A DNA stretch of 20,144 nucleotides from Alkalimonas sp. (GTDB lineage Bacteria > Pseudomonadota > Gammaproteobacteria > Enterobacterales > Alteromonadaceae). Each line of letters starts with the position of its first letter. Position 1 is the stretch's first letter. Shown here piece by piece: positions 1 through 8,408 of the stretch. Under the pieces are notes generated by a model, which searched no databases, had not been told where the DNA came from, and worked only from the letters and a program-made list of their open reading frames with translations. Both the position numbers and the translations under genes were made by a program. The stretch spans positions 1 through 20,144 of the forward strand of contig JAIUMG010000017.1 of the NCBI GenBank assembly GCA_022565655.1, read 5' to 3'.

Positions 1-172
1 CGGTGGCTATATCGTGCTTGGCAATGAAGCCAATGGCATTGGTGCCAGCGTCGGACAATATATCAGCCGTAAAATCACCATTCCCGCTTTTGGCGGCGCC
101 GAGTCGCTGAATGTCGGCATTGCCGCCGCGGTGATCTGCGATAATCTAACCCGACTGTCTGCACAGTATTGA
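1..172 (+). CDS. SpoU/TrmH-type RNA 2'-O-methyltransferase, C-terminal end (partial)
   Basis: Only the last 56 residues are in the window, in the frame that begins at base 2 and ends with TGA at 170-172. The fragment contains L-G-N-E-A-N-G-I-G, then K-I-T-I-P-A-F-G-G-A-E-S-L-N-V and A-A-A-V-I-C-D-N-L. These correspond to motifs 2 and 3 of the SPOUT trefoil-knot methyltransferases, which form the SAM-binding knot and dimer interface. The family methylates ribose 2'-OH groups in tRNA or rRNA. The exact target cannot be told from the tail. The protein ends normally and is followed 38 bp later by cysM, which has its own promoter in the gap. Confidence 0.85.
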   Translation, partial: GGYIVLGNEANGIGASVGQYISRKITIPAFGGAESLNVGIAAAVICDNLTRLSAQY

Positions 173-184
173 TTCAGTTATAAT
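155..184 (+). promoter_or_regulatory. Predicted sigma70 promoter of cysM
   Basis: A perfect -10 hexamer TATAAT lies at 179-184. The best -35 is weak, CTGTCT at 155-160, with an 18-bp spacer. The promoter sits partly inside the end of the methyltransferase gene. It would start transcription near 190, just upstream of the ribosome-binding site TAGGTGA (199-205) of cysM. Confidence 0.5.
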
Positions 185-210
185 GAAAAAAATTTTTGTA
201 GGTGATTTCC

Positions 211-1092
211 ATGTACCCAACCATTGAATCCTATGTTGGCCACACGCCTTTAGTGCGCTTACAGCGTATGGCCAGCCACACCAACAGCGTGGTGCTATGC
301 AAACTGGAGGGCAATAATCCAGCGGGCTCGGTCAAAGATCGCCCGGCGTTGAATATGATCGTGCAAGCCGAGCTACGCGGTGACATCAAACCCGGTGATC
401 GGATTATTGAAGCCACCAGTGGTAACACCGGTATAGCCCTGGCCATGGCCGCAGCCATTAAAGGCTACGCCATGACTTTAATTATGCCCTCCAATGCCAC
501 CGAAGAGCGCAAAGCCAGTATGCGAGCCTATGGAGCTGAGTTAATTGAAGTCAGTAAAGAGCAAGGCATGGAAGGCGCTCGTGATTTAGCACTAAAGATG
601 CAAGCCGAGGGCAAAGGCATCGTGCTCGATCAGTTTAATAACCTGGATAACCCGGCGGCGCACTTCAGCAGCACCGGGCCGGAGCTGTGGCAGCAAACGA
701 ACGGCAACATCAGCCACTTTATCTCTAGCATGGGCACCACCGGCACCATCATGGGGGTATCACGCTATCTGAAAGAGCAAAACCCAGCCATTCAAATCAT
801 TGGACTGCAGCCGGCCGAGGGCGCCAGCATTCCCGGTATTCGCCGTTGGCCCGAGGCATACCTGCCTGGCTTCTTTCAAAAAGAACGGGTTGATCAGATC
901 ATCGACATCAGCCAAGACGATGCCTTAAACGCCATGCGCCAGCTGGCACAGCAAGAAGGCATTTTCGCCGGTGTCAGCTCTGGTGGTGCAGTGCACGCGG
1001 CCATTAAACTGGCCGAGCAACTGGATAACGCCGTGATTGTGGCTATTATCTGCGATCGCGGTGATCGCTACTTGTCTTCAGGCATCTATTAA
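211..1092 (+). CDS. cysM: Cysteine synthase B (O-acetylserine sulfhydrylase, CysM type)
   Basis: This is a PLP-dependent fold-type II enzyme that makes cysteine from O-acetylserine and sulfide; the CysM isoform can also use thiosulfate. N-P-A-G-S-V-K-D-R holds the PLP lysine K42, T-S-G-N-T-G at 69-74 binds the substrate carboxylate, and G-T-T-G-T at 175-179 is the phosphate loop. G-I-R-R-W-P-x-x-Y-L-P (about 209-219) and the C-terminal C-D-R-G-D-R-Y-L-S-S-G are features of CysM rather than CysK. At 293 aa it is close to the usual 300. An in-frame GTG at 202 exists, but the ATG at 211 has TAGGTGA at the right distance and gives the standard N-terminus M-Y-P-T-I-E. A shared hairpin separates it from the convergent chemoreceptor gene. 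Confidence 0.95.
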   Translation: MYPTIESYVGHTPLVRLQRMASHTNSVVLCKLEGNNPAGSVKDRPALNMIVQAELRGDIKPGDRIIEATSGNTGIALAMAAAIKGYAMTLIMPSNATEERKASMRAYGAELIEVSKEQGMEGARDLALKMQAEGKGIVLDQFNNLDNPAAHFSSTGPELWQQTNGNISHFISSMGTTGTIMGVSRYLKEQNPAIQIIGLQPAEGASIPGIRRWPEAYLPGFFQKERVDQIIDISQDDALNAMRQLAQQEGIFAGVSSGGAVHAAIKLAEQLDNAVIVAIICDRGDRYLSSGIY

Positions 1093-1094
1093 AG

Positions 1095-1110
1095 CGGGGC
1101 TAAAGCCCCG
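1095..1110. terminator. Hairpin between convergent cysM and chemoreceptor genes
   Basis: Perfect 6-bp GC stem CGGGGC (1095-1100) and GCCCCG (1105-1110) with a 4-base loop TAAA. Read on the minus strand it is followed by CTTTAAT, a short T-rich stretch, so it fits best as the terminator of the chemoreceptor. On the plus strand no T run follows. Confidence 0.55.
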
Positions 1111-1116
1111 TATGGG

Positions 1117-3240
1117 TTAATACTTAAACCGGCCGATCTGAGCATCAATATCCTGAGCTATGGTTGCTATCAACTGGCTTTGCTCTGCCGCATCGGTTGC
1201 CGCCTCACTCAGGCTGGTCACTGCACTGCTGATTTCCACCACATTTTTGCTGATGTCCTCACTGACCACACTTTGCTCTTCTGCAGCACTGGCGATCTGG
1301 GTAGCCGCATCGCTGATACGATGGGTGGCATCAATGGCAAGCTCCAGCTTTTTCTGGGCGGCCTCAGCTTGTTGCCGGGTTTGATCCGTCATCTCGCGAT
1401 TTTGTGCCATCGCCTCAACCACGGCCTGCGTTTTACTGGTCAACTCACCAATCAAGTTCTGAATTTCTCCAGTCGAATCCTGCGTACGCGATGCCAGGCT
1501 GCGTACTTCATCCGCCACCACAGCAAAGCCACGGCCCTGCTCACCGGCTCGCGCAGCCTCAATCGCGGCATTCAGAGCCAGTAAGTTGGTTTGCTCAGAA
1601 ATATTTCGGATGACCTCCACAATGCTGTTGATGCTGCTGCTGGCTTGCTCCAGCTCACTCATCATGCTGCCAGCCTGCTGCATGCTCTCTGCCAACTCAG
1701 CAATGACGGCAGCTGTGCTCACCACAGCTTGATCGCCCTGTTGCACAGAGCCTGCAGCCTCTTGTGCAGAATCAGCCGTAAGTGATGCTTGGCTGGCCAC
1801 TTCCGAGGCCGTACTGGACATTTCAGTCACGGCGGTGGCCACTTGCTCAATCGAGCGCTGCTGCTGAGCAACTTCTTGATGCGTTCGCTGAGAAATGGTG
1901 GCACTGGTGGTGGATGAACCTTGCAGTTTTTGCACTAATTGCGCCGTATCTCGAACAATCTGATGCGTTTTATCGAGAAACAAATCCAACGCAGTGGCCA
2001 GGTGCCCTATTTCGTCGCGTCGCTTCAAACCGATACGCTGGGTGAGATCCCCCTCTGACTGAGCCAGGTTATCCACCATGGCAGTCAGTTGCTGCAGTGG
2101 CTTCGACAAGCGCCCTGCCACCACAAAAAGTACCGCAGCTCCGGCCAGGGCCACAATAATGCCCAGTAAGACCTGCCAAAATAAACTCTGATTAAAGCGA
2201 CCGTCAAGGGTATCATTTAATTGCACCATTTGGGCCAACGCCGTTTCAGCAGGGATCCGGTACTCAAGCAACCAGGGCGTGTCAAAAGCGCTCAGCACAA
2301 TGGGTACAGACACAACAAAATCGTCCGCTTGCTCCCGGAAGCTGCCTTCTCCGGTACGTACCAAAGATTGGATTTGCTGCCACTCAGCACTGGCCAGCGG
2401 TTCTCCAACCCCTTGCTGGCTTTGCGTACTGCCCACCAAAAAACCCCGGTAGGAGATAATGCGTAAATCGCCTTCTCCTCGGTATAACTCCTGATCCAGC
2501 TCTTGCAGTAATTGCTGTAAAAAAGCCATCGATACATCGACCCCGGCCATGCCAACAAAGCGATCATTAATCAGCACAGGGTGTACTATAGAAGTCATCA
2601 GGGTAGGCACCCCCTGTACATCCCATATTGCCGGGTCAACCACGCATGAACCCCGCTTATCCCGTGAACATAGATACCATTCATTCAACCGCATGCCTTG
2701 CGCATCACGAGTTTCGCTGTATAAATCCGTCGTCGTCACAGGCCGAAGATCGAGTTGATTGCGCTGATCCCGTGTCCAGTAAGGCCCGAACTGGCCATCA
2801 TCGGTGGAGTGCCGCCCTTCGCCGCGATACTCTGCATCCTTGCCATCCACCGCATTAGGCTCCCAGACAATGTAAGCCCCTAACGCCTCAGGGTTGTTTT
2901 GCATCGCGGTATGCACCAGCTCACTGACGTGGTTGCGGCTGAGCTGACTTATGGCATTGGAATCGATTAACGATTGCATGCTATCGGCCAGCCCTTTTGC
3001 CACACCAAGCGATTGCATAATCACCTGTTCGACCTCATCGGCCCGAACCTGCAACTGATTGCTTAAGGAACGTTGCACCTCCTGTTGAAATAGCTCGGTG
3101 CTACTGGTTCGGTTGAACTGAAACAGTTGATGTGAAAGCACCACACCCAAGCCGATACTTGCTGCCACAGCCACAATTAAACAGCTGCCGGCAATCACCG
3201 TGATTTGGCTTCGCATGGTGGTAAAGGATAACATCGACAT
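1117..3240 (-). CDS. Methyl-accepting chemotaxis protein (dCache sensor, HAMP, MCP signalling domain)
   Basis: A 707-aa inner-membrane chemoreceptor that passes periplasmic ligand binding to CheA/CheW. TM1 spans about 13-35. A periplasmic dCache-like sensor of about 315 residues follows (about 36-350), then TM2 about 353-376, HAMP about 377-429, and a cytoplasmic coiled coil. The hairpin tip is near 547-585, with E-Q-T-N-L-L-A-L-N-A-A-I-E-A-A-R-A-G-E-Q followed by G-R-G-F-A-V-V-A-D-E-V-R. The sensor has E-W-Y-L-C with a second Cys eight residues on (C191, C199), then D-P and G-M-A-G-V-D-V-S. It lacks the R-x-W-Y arrangement of amino-acid-sensing dCache domains, so the ligand is unknown. There is no C-terminal CheR-tethering pentapeptide; it ends I-G-R-F-K-Y. 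The start at 3240 has AAGG about 10 bp upstream. It diverges from the porin gene. Confidence 0.93.
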   Translation of the reverse strand: MSMLSFTTMRSQITVIAGSCLIVAVAASIGLGVVLSHQLFQFNRTSSTELFQQEVQRSLSNQLQVRADEVEQVIMQSLGVAKGLADSMQSLIDSNAISQLSRNHVSELVHTAMQNNPEALGAYIVWEPNAVDGKDAEYRGEGRHSTDDGQFGPYWTRDQRNQLDLRPVTTTDLYSETRDAQGMRLNEWYLCSRDKRGSCVVDPAIWDVQGVPTLMTSIVHPVLINDRFVGMAGVDVSMAFLQQLLQELDQELYRGEGDLRIISYRGFLVGSTQSQQGVGEPLASAEWQQIQSLVRTGEGSFREQADDFVVSVPIVLSAFDTPWLLEYRIPAETALAQMVQLNDTLDGRFNQSLFWQVLLGIIVALAGAAVLFVVAGRLSKPLQQLTAMVDNLAQSEGDLTQRIGLKRRDEIGHLATALDLFLDKTHQIVRDTAQLVQKLQGSSTTSATISQRTHQEVAQQQRSIEQVATAVTEMSSTASEVASQASLTADSAQEAAGSVQQGDQAVVSTAAVIAELAESMQQAGSMMSELEQASSSINSIVEVIRNISEQTNLLALNAAIEAARAGEQGRGFAVVADEVRSLASRTQDSTGEIQNLIGELTSKTQAVVEAMAQNREMTDQTRQQAEAAQKKLELAIDATHRISDAATQIASAAEEQSVVSEDISKNVVEISSAVTSLSEAATDAAEQSQLIATIAQDIDAQIGRFKY

Positions 3241-3306
3241 TGGGCATAACCTTATGAAAAATGAACAAGACTTTAGAGCAAACGCTAAAGTAATTATGCG
3301 CTAAAT

Positions 3307-3335
3307 TTGGGTTCTTGCCAGATTTAGTCTATGAT
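3307..3335 (+). promoter_or_regulatory. Predicted promoter of the porin gene, with flanking inverted half-sites
   Basis: TTGGGT (3307-3312), a 17-bp spacer and TATGAT (3330-3335, 5 of 6 matches to the -10 consensus) lie upstream of the porin ATG. Just downstream, TGATCT (3332-3337) and AGATCA (3359-3364) form a perfect inverted pair 21 bp apart that overlaps the -10 and could bind a regulator. On the opposite strand CATAAT (3293-3298) could be the -10 of the divergent chemoreceptor, but no convincing -35 goes with it. Confidence 0.35.
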
Positions 3336-3377
3336 CTGTTGAAAATAAATCCTTTTTTAGATCAAATAGGTACCACC

Positions 3378-4670
3378 ATGCACTTAAAAAGTCGCCTGGC
3401 GCTTTTTGTCGCCCTAAGTATGACCTCCGTCACCCTGCAAGCCTCTGAAGTCGATGAATTGCGTCAGCAACTGCAACTATTAAAAGCCCAACTCGCAGAG
3501 CTCGAGCAAAAAATCAACGCACAGGAAGCTGAACTGGTCGAAGTCAAACAAGAGACCAGCGAGTTTAAAACCACAGTTGCCTCGATTGAGCCAGCAGAAC
3601 AAGACTCCGATGGTATTAACCTGGGCGGGGCGATCCGAACTAATTACAGCCATACCTCCTACAGCGATGGCAATAAAGACCGCGGCGGTGATTTTGCCTT
3701 TGATATCTTCCGGCTCAACCTGCACGGCAGCATTGGTGATGTGTTACTGAACGCTGAGATTCGGTTTTTCGATTACATGACCGCCGTCAAGTATGCCTAT
3801 GTTGGTTATCAGCTCAACGAAGAGTGGCAAGTGCAGGCCGGTATTACTCAGGTGCCGTTTGGCAACTGGCCGTACAACTCACACAACTGGTTTTTCAGCA
3901 CCAACTACTACATTGGTCTGGAAGATGACCACGACTTAGGCATTTTGTTTAAGCGCAGCATTAAAGACAACTGGCAAGTGGATTTAGCCTTCTTTAAAAA
4001 CGATGAACTGGGCGGCGTCGACGGCTATGTCGGTAGCCGGGCTGATCGTTATTCCTACGACGTGGTCGGTTTCCGTTTACCTGGAGATGGCATTTACGAT
4101 GACCCGACCCAACCCCTGGGCGAGTACAATACCTTATCTGGGCGTTTCGCCTACCACTTCGAGCACAGTGAAGGCTTTACCACTGAAGTTGGTGTTTCAG
4201 CATTGCATGGTGGCCTGCATGATGGCCTGGAGCGAGCCGGTGATTACAATGCCTGGGCCGTTCACCTGAATAGTCACTTTGATCGTTGGAACCTGCAACT
4301 GCAACACGGCGAGTACCGCTACAATGTCGACGGCATCGACCGCATGGCCGTAGGTGCCTACGCCTTTTATGACAGCATTGCAGCCAAAGCCAAAACCAGC
4401 ACATTTAACCTGGCCTATAGCTTACCGGTAGAGTTTGGGCCTGTGACCTGGATGCAGTTCTACAATAACTATGGCCTGGTGCATGATAAATCCGACAACA
4501 CGGCCGATACCTGGATGAATGTTACCGGTTTCTCAGTGGCTGCCGGGGGCTTCTTTACTTACTTTGATTTAGTGCACGCTCGCAATCAACCCTTTGTTGG
4601 CGGCTCCGCTTCGGGCGACAGCAATGAGACCGAGCGACGCTTTAATATCAATATCGGTTATTACTTCTAA
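3378..4670 (+). CDS. Outer-membrane porin with N-terminal periplasmic coiled coil
   Basis: A 430-aa exported protein. Residues 1-22 are a signal peptide (M-H-L-K-S-R, hydrophobic core, cleavage near L-Q-A). Residues 24-70 form a Leu/Glu-rich heptad coiled coil, as in trimeric porins with a periplasmic stalk. From about 80 onward there are alternating amphipathic strands rich in Tyr, Phe, Trp, Gly and Asp, ending G-Y-Y-F with the terminal Phe recognised by the BAM machine. The layout resembles the DcaP-like and phosphate-selective porin groups, but I see no motif that fixes the substrate. An in-frame upstream start at 3315 would precede the signal peptide and is rejected; AGG at 3368-3370 supports the ATG at 3378. 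It lies 92 bp upstream of a BCCT transporter, so it may supply the same solute, which is inference. Confidence 0.8.
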   Translation: MHLKSRLALFVALSMTSVTLQASEVDELRQQLQLLKAQLAELEQKINAQEAELVEVKQETSEFKTTVASIEPAEQDSDGINLGGAIRTNYSHTSYSDGNKDRGGDFAFDIFRLNLHGSIGDVLLNAEIRFFDYMTAVKYAYVGYQLNEEWQVQAGITQVPFGNWPYNSHNWFFSTNYYIGLEDDHDLGILFKRSIKDNWQVDLAFFKNDELGGVDGYVGSRADRYSYDVVGFRLPGDGIYDDPTQPLGEYNTLSGRFAYHFEHSEGFTTEVGVSALHGGLHDGLERAGDYNAWAVHLNSHFDRWNLQLQHGEYRYNVDGIDRMAVGAYAFYDSIAAKAKTSTFNLAYSLPVEFGPVTWMQFYNNYGLVHDKSDNTADTWMNVTGFSVAAGGFFTYFDLVHARNQPFVGGSASGDSNETERRFNINIGYYF

Positions 4671-4678
4671 ATCAACCT

Positions 4679-4702
4679 GGGTGGTGTGATGCCATACCAC
4701 CC
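4679..4702 (+). terminator. Hairpin between porin and BCCT transporter genes
   Basis: Perfect 7-bp stem GGGTGGT (4679-4685) and ACCACCC (4696-4702), extendable inward by a G-T wobble and a T-A pair. It begins 9 bp after the porin stop codon. Only a weakly T-containing sequence follows (TGTCTTACC), so it may be a partial terminator that sets the ratio of porin to transporter, or a 3'-end stabiliser. Confidence 0.45.
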
Positions 4703-4762
4703 TGTCTTACCGCACAAACTTGTGTGTCGCAGTACACTAATTCGGAAAAAGGGGAACTGCAA

Positions 4763-6400
4763 ATGTCCGATAAAAAAGATCCGATGATACCCGATGGTGA
4801 GGTCAATCCCATCGATACCGACTATCAAATCGGTCAGGATAATATCGTTGTTAAAGTGGGGCCTTTTGGCCTGGATATTCATAACCGTGTATTTTTAATT
4901 TCTGGCCTAGCAGTCATCGCCTTTGTAGTGTTAACCATGGCTTTTCAAAGTCAGGCGGAGCCAATCTTTTCCAGCATGCGCGGCTGGTTAACCTCCAATC
5001 TGGCCTGGTTCTTTATTTCAGCTGCCAATATTTTTGTCATTCTGTGCCTGGTGCTTATTGTATCACCACTTGGCAAGGTCAGGCTTGGCGGCACAGAAGC
5101 CACTCCCGATTTTGGCTACCTCGGCTGGTTCTCGATGCTGTTTGCCGCCGGTATGGGGATCGGCTTGATGTTTTACGGGGTCTCTGAGCCCTTATCGCAT
5201 TTTAGCAGTGCTTATGCGGGCACCAGTTTCGAAGATGGCGTGCGTACCGACTGGGCACCGCTTGGCGCCGCCGCGGGTGATGCTGCAGCGGCAGAGCGGC
5301 TGGGTATGGCTGCCACCATTTATCATTGGGCACTTCACCCATGGGCTATATACGCCATTCTGGCTTTAGGTTTGGCGCTGTTTTCGTATAACAAAGGCTT
5401 ACCCCTGACCATGCGCTCGGTGTTTTACCCACTGCTGGGTGAACGCGTCTGGGGTTGGCCCGGGCATATCATTGATATTTTAGCGGTCTTTGCTACCTTG
5501 TTTGGCTTGGCGACCTCACTCGGTTTAGGCGCATCACAGGCCAGCGCCGGGTTAAATTACCTGTTTGATATGCCGGAAGGTGCCGCCATGCAGGTGCTGC
5601 TGGTGATTGGTATTACCCTCATTGCTTTGGTCTCGGTACTGGCCGGCCTGGAAGCAGGGGTAAAGCGATTATCCGAAATCAATATGACCCTGGCCGCCAT
5701 ACTGATGTTGTTTGTCATCATTGCCGGCCCGACCATCGCGATTATGACAGGATTTTTTAGCAACCTGGCGGCCTATTTTCAACACTTGCCAGCACTGGCG
5801 AACCCGGTAGGCCGGGAAGATGCCAACTTCTCGCAAGGCTGGACCGCATTCTACTGGGCCTGGTGGATCTCCTGGTCACCGTTTGTTGGCATGTTTATCG
5901 CCCGGGTATCACGTGGCCGCAGCGTACGGGAGTTCTTAGTGTCTGTGTTGTTGATCCCATCACTGGCTTGCGTATTGTGGATGACGGTATTTGGCAGCAC
6001 CGCTATTCGCCAGGTGGTAGATAAAGGCTATGAAGCAGCCGCCAACGCTGATTTACCCCTGCAATTGTTCAGCATGCTGGATTTCTTGCCCTGGGCACAG
6101 ATTACCTCATTTATTGCTATCATTCTGGTGGTGGTGTTTTTTATCACCTCATCGGATTCAGGCTCCTTGGTGATTGATACCATCGCTGCTGGCGGTAAGG
6201 TGGATGCCCCTACACCACAACGGGTGTTTTGGTGTACCTTTGAGGGCTTAGTCGCTATCGCACTGATCCTGGGTGGCGGCTTAGTTGCCTTGCAAGCTAT
6301 GGCCGTATCCACCGGCTTCCCGTTTACCATCGTGTTATTGGTTGCCTGTGTCTCAGTGGTCAAAGGCTTGATGAGCGAGCCCAGACCAGGTAAAGCCTGA
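4763..6400 (+). CDS. BCCT-family transporter (betaine/choline/carnitine type, probably sodium-coupled)
   Basis: A 545-aa inner-membrane secondary carrier with about 12 membrane segments. The quaternary-ammonium cage of the BetP family is complete: H-W-A-L-H-P-W-A-I-Y gives W189, W194 and Y197, and Y-W-A-W-W-I-S-W-S-P-F-V-G gives W365, W367, W368 and W371. The glycine stretch G-M-G-I-G (130-134) and T462-S463 in I-T-S-S-D-S-G-S match BetP sodium-site positions. Likely substrates are glycine betaine, choline or a related compound; which one cannot be told. The C-terminus is short, ending R-P-G-K-A about 12 residues after the last membrane segment, so it lacks the long osmosensing tail of BetP. 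The N-terminus is acidic. An in-frame GTG at 4724 is rejected in favour of the ATG at 4763, which has AAAAAGGGGA upstream. Confidence 0.93.
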   Translation: MSDKKDPMIPDGEVNPIDTDYQIGQDNIVVKVGPFGLDIHNRVFLISGLAVIAFVVLTMAFQSQAEPIFSSMRGWLTSNLAWFFISAANIFVILCLVLIVSPLGKVRLGGTEATPDFGYLGWFSMLFAAGMGIGLMFYGVSEPLSHFSSAYAGTSFEDGVRTDWAPLGAAAGDAAAAERLGMAATIYHWALHPWAIYAILALGLALFSYNKGLPLTMRSVFYPLLGERVWGWPGHIIDILAVFATLFGLATSLGLGASQASAGLNYLFDMPEGAAMQVLLVIGITLIALVSVLAGLEAGVKRLSEINMTLAAILMLFVIIAGPTIAIMTGFFSNLAAYFQHLPALANPVGREDANFSQGWTAFYWAWWISWSPFVGMFIARVSRGRSVREFLVSVLLIPSLACVLWMTVFGSTAIRQVVDKGYEAAANADLPLQLFSMLDFLPWAQITSFIAIILVVVFFITSSDSGSLVIDTIAAGGKVDAPTPQRVFWCTFEGLVAIALILGGGLVALQAMAVSTGFPFTIVLLVACVSVVKGLMSEPRPGKA

Positions 6401-6405
6401 TGTTG

Positions 6406-6421
6406 GACGCATGATTGCGTC
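6406..6421. terminator. First of two hairpins after the BCCT gene
   Basis: Perfect 6-bp stem GACGCA (6406-6411) and TGCGTC (6416-6421) with loop TGAT, starting 5 bp after the transporter stop codon. It is followed by TAAATATAG rather than a T run. It may act in termination together with the hairpin at 6443-6464. Confidence 0.35.
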
Positions 6422-6442
6422 TAAATATAGTGACTGGATTCA

Positions 6443-6464
6443 AGGGGCGCATCATTGCGCCCCT
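6443..6464. terminator. Second hairpin after the BCCT gene
   Basis: Perfect 8-bp stem AGGGGCGC (6443-6450) and GCGCCCCT (6457-6464) with loop ATCATT. It is GC-rich and stable, but the following bases (ACTCCTAACG) are not a T run. It separates the transporter from the DUF294 gene and is the strongest candidate terminator in this gap. Confidence 0.45.
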
Positions 6465-6520
6465 ACTCCTAACGCCTAATGTTGATTTCAACCCAGCACG
6501 ATCAATAGAAGCCGCGAGCT

Positions 6521-8407
6521 ATGATGCAAATTGAGCAGATTGAGATTCTGGAGTTTTTAAAAAGGCACTCGCCTTTTCAAGAGTTGCCTGAAGAGACTCA
6601 GGTTGAGGTCGCCAGCCAGATTGAAATCAGTTACTTCAAAGCAGGCACCCCCATTTTAACCTTTGACCAGCCTTTAGATGCCCTCTACCTGATCCGTAGT
6701 GGTGCAGTGGAAACCTATCGCCGCAATGGTGAGTTATACAATCGCTTAAGCGAAGGCGGTATTTTTGCTGAGCAAGGGCTGCTCCGAAGTAAAAAAGTAC
6801 GTTTTCCGGCCACCGCACTGGAAGATTCTTTACTGTACCTGATCCCAGCCACGCTGTTTGACGAGTTGTTTGATAGCCATGATGTATTCGCAGACTATGT
6901 GATGGTGAGCGATGAAGAACGGCGAAAAGACAAATCACAACGACAGTCCGATGCCAATGAGCTGATGATCTCGAAAGTAGATGCCTTGATTGGCCGTGAG
7001 CCGGTCACGCTGACTATCGATGCCTCGGCTCGCGATGCGGCTATCATGATGCAAAACGAGTCGGTGTCTTCGCTCTTGGTGCTGCAACCAGAAACTCAGG
7101 CAGAAGCCAATCGGGATGGCAAGATCAACCTGATGGCTGGCATCATTACCGATCGCGATATTCGTAACCGCCTGGTGGCACCTGGCTTGGCCTTTGACAC
7201 CCCCATCGGCGATATCATGACCAGTGAATTGGTGACCATTCAGCATCATCAATTTATTTTTGAAGCCATGCTGCTGATGCTGCGCCATAATGTGCATCAC
7301 CTGCCTGTGATGAAACAAGGCCGCCCCATTGGGGTCATTGCCATATCCGATATTATTCGCTACGAATCAAAGAATAGCCTCTTTGTTGTGAGCAGCATTT
7401 TTCGGCAACACAGTGTGGCTGAGTTAGAAGCGCTCAGTCAGGATGTCAAAGCCTGCTTTGTGCGTATGGTCAATGAAGATGCCAACTCCCACATGATTGG
7501 CAGTGCCATGGCCGTCATTGGTCGTAGCTTCAAACAACGACTGCTGGAGCTGGCAGAAGAGCAGCTTGGCCCCCCTCCGGTACCTTATTGCTTTTTAGCA
7601 CTAGGCTCTATGGCACGAGAAGAACAGTTGATTGTCACCGATCAGGACAATGCGCTGATCCTGCATAATGACTTTGATGCCAAGCAGCACGATGCCTACT
7701 TCAAGCAACTGGCACAGTTTGTCTGCGACGGGCTAGCGGCCTGCGGTTACACTTATTGCACCGGCGAGATTATGGCCACCAACCCGAAATGGCGGCAGCC
7801 GCTGCATGTCTGGCAGCAATACTTTCGTGATTGGATTGATAACCCCAGCCCGGAGCGTTTGCTGCACAGCTCCATTTTCTTTGATCTGGCTGGCGTTTGG
7901 GGCAAGCTGGAATGGGCCGAACAGTTAAACAAAGAGATGGTAAAGCATGCCAGCAAAAGTAAGCGCTTTTTGGCATCCATGGCACGCAATGCCTTGCAAC
8001 GTACACCCCCACTGGGGTTCTTTAAAGACTTCGTCATGGAAAATGATGGCCGGCAGAATAATTCACTGAATATTAAACGCCGGGGGACCGCCCCACTGGC
8101 TGACCTGATCCGAGTGCATGCGCTGGCTTCAGGCTGCGAGCAACAAAACTCATTTCAACGCTTAAAGCATATCATCAACGTCAAACTGATCCCGCCTGGA
8201 CGGGCAGAAGATATACGCGATGCGTTAGAGGTGATTGCCATGACCCGCATCCGCCATCAAGCAATTGCATTAGAGGCCGGTGAAGAACCTGATAACAACG
8301 TAGCGCCAGAGCATTTATCCGACTTTGAGCGGCGTAACCTCAAAGAAGCCTTTCAGGTACTGAGTAATGCCCAGAAATACCTGAAATTTCGATATCAGGG
8401 CAGCTAA
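6521..8407 (+). CDS. cNMP-binding, CBS-pair and DUF294 nucleotidyltransferase-like signalling protein
   Basis: A soluble 628-aa multidomain protein. Residues about 12-130 form a cyclic-nucleotide-binding fold (F-K-A-G-T-P-I, then I-R-S-G-A-V-E). Two CBS motifs lie at about 157-217 and 230-285 (G-I-I-T-D-R-D-I and G-V-I-A-I-S-D-I-I). The DUF294 nucleotidyltransferase domain contains G-S-M-A-R-E-E-Q and T-D-Q-D-N-A-L-I, with probable metal residues D374 and D376, and an all-helical DUF294 C-terminal domain follows to about 620. GlnD-like nucleotidyl transfer is suggested by the motif but unproven. The usual G-S-x-G-R motif reads G-S-M-A-R here. The start is the first of two adjacent ATGs; the ribosome-binding site is weak. 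One base separates it from the exonuclease gene. In gammaproteobacteria such proteins are often found beside solute:sodium symporters; here the neighbour is a BCCT carrier. Confidence 0.9.
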   Translation: MMQIEQIEILEFLKRHSPFQELPEETQVEVASQIEISYFKAGTPILTFDQPLDALYLIRSGAVETYRRNGELYNRLSEGGIFAEQGLLRSKKVRFPATALEDSLLYLIPATLFDELFDSHDVFADYVMVSDEERRKDKSQRQSDANELMISKVDALIGREPVTLTIDASARDAAIMMQNESVSSLLVLQPETQAEANRDGKINLMAGIITDRDIRNRLVAPGLAFDTPIGDIMTSELVTIQHHQFIFEAMLLMLRHNVHHLPVMKQGRPIGVIAISDIIRYESKNSLFVVSSIFRQHSVAELEALSQDVKACFVRMVNEDANSHMIGSAMAVIGRSFKQRLLELAEEQLGPPPVPYCFLALGSMAREEQLIVTDQDNALILHNDFDAKQHDAYFKQLAQFVCDGLAACGYTYCTGEIMATNPKWRQPLHVWQQYFRDWIDNPSPERLLHSSIFFDLAGVWGKLEWAEQLNKEMVKHASKSKRFLASMARNALQRTPPLGFFKDFVMENDGRQNNSLNIKRRGTAPLADLIRVHALASGCEQQNSFQRLKHIINVKLIPPGRAEDIRDALEVIAMTRIRHQAIALEAGEEPDNNVAPEHLSDFERRNLKEAFQVLSNAQKYLKFRYQGS

Positions 8408-8408
8408 C

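Noticed and set aside
202..210. GTG start three codons upstream for cysM
   Set aside because: The ATG at 211 has a well-placed TAGGTGA and gives the usual CysM N-terminus.
1117..3240. Amino-acid chemoreceptor assignment
   Set aside because: The R-x-W-Y element of the amino-acid dCache motif is N-E-W-Y here and the expected Tyr-x-Asp context is missing.
3241..3300. Sigma28 (flagellar) promoter for the chemoreceptor
   Set aside because: The minus strand has TAAAGTCT, close to the -35 element, but at the required spacing no GCCGATAA-like -10 exists and the site would overlap the ribosome-binding site.
3332..3364. Confident operator call for the TGATCT/AGATCA pair before the porin gene
   Set aside because: Six-base half-sites 21 bp apart are easily found by chance in AT-rich leaders; kept only as a note in the promoter entry.
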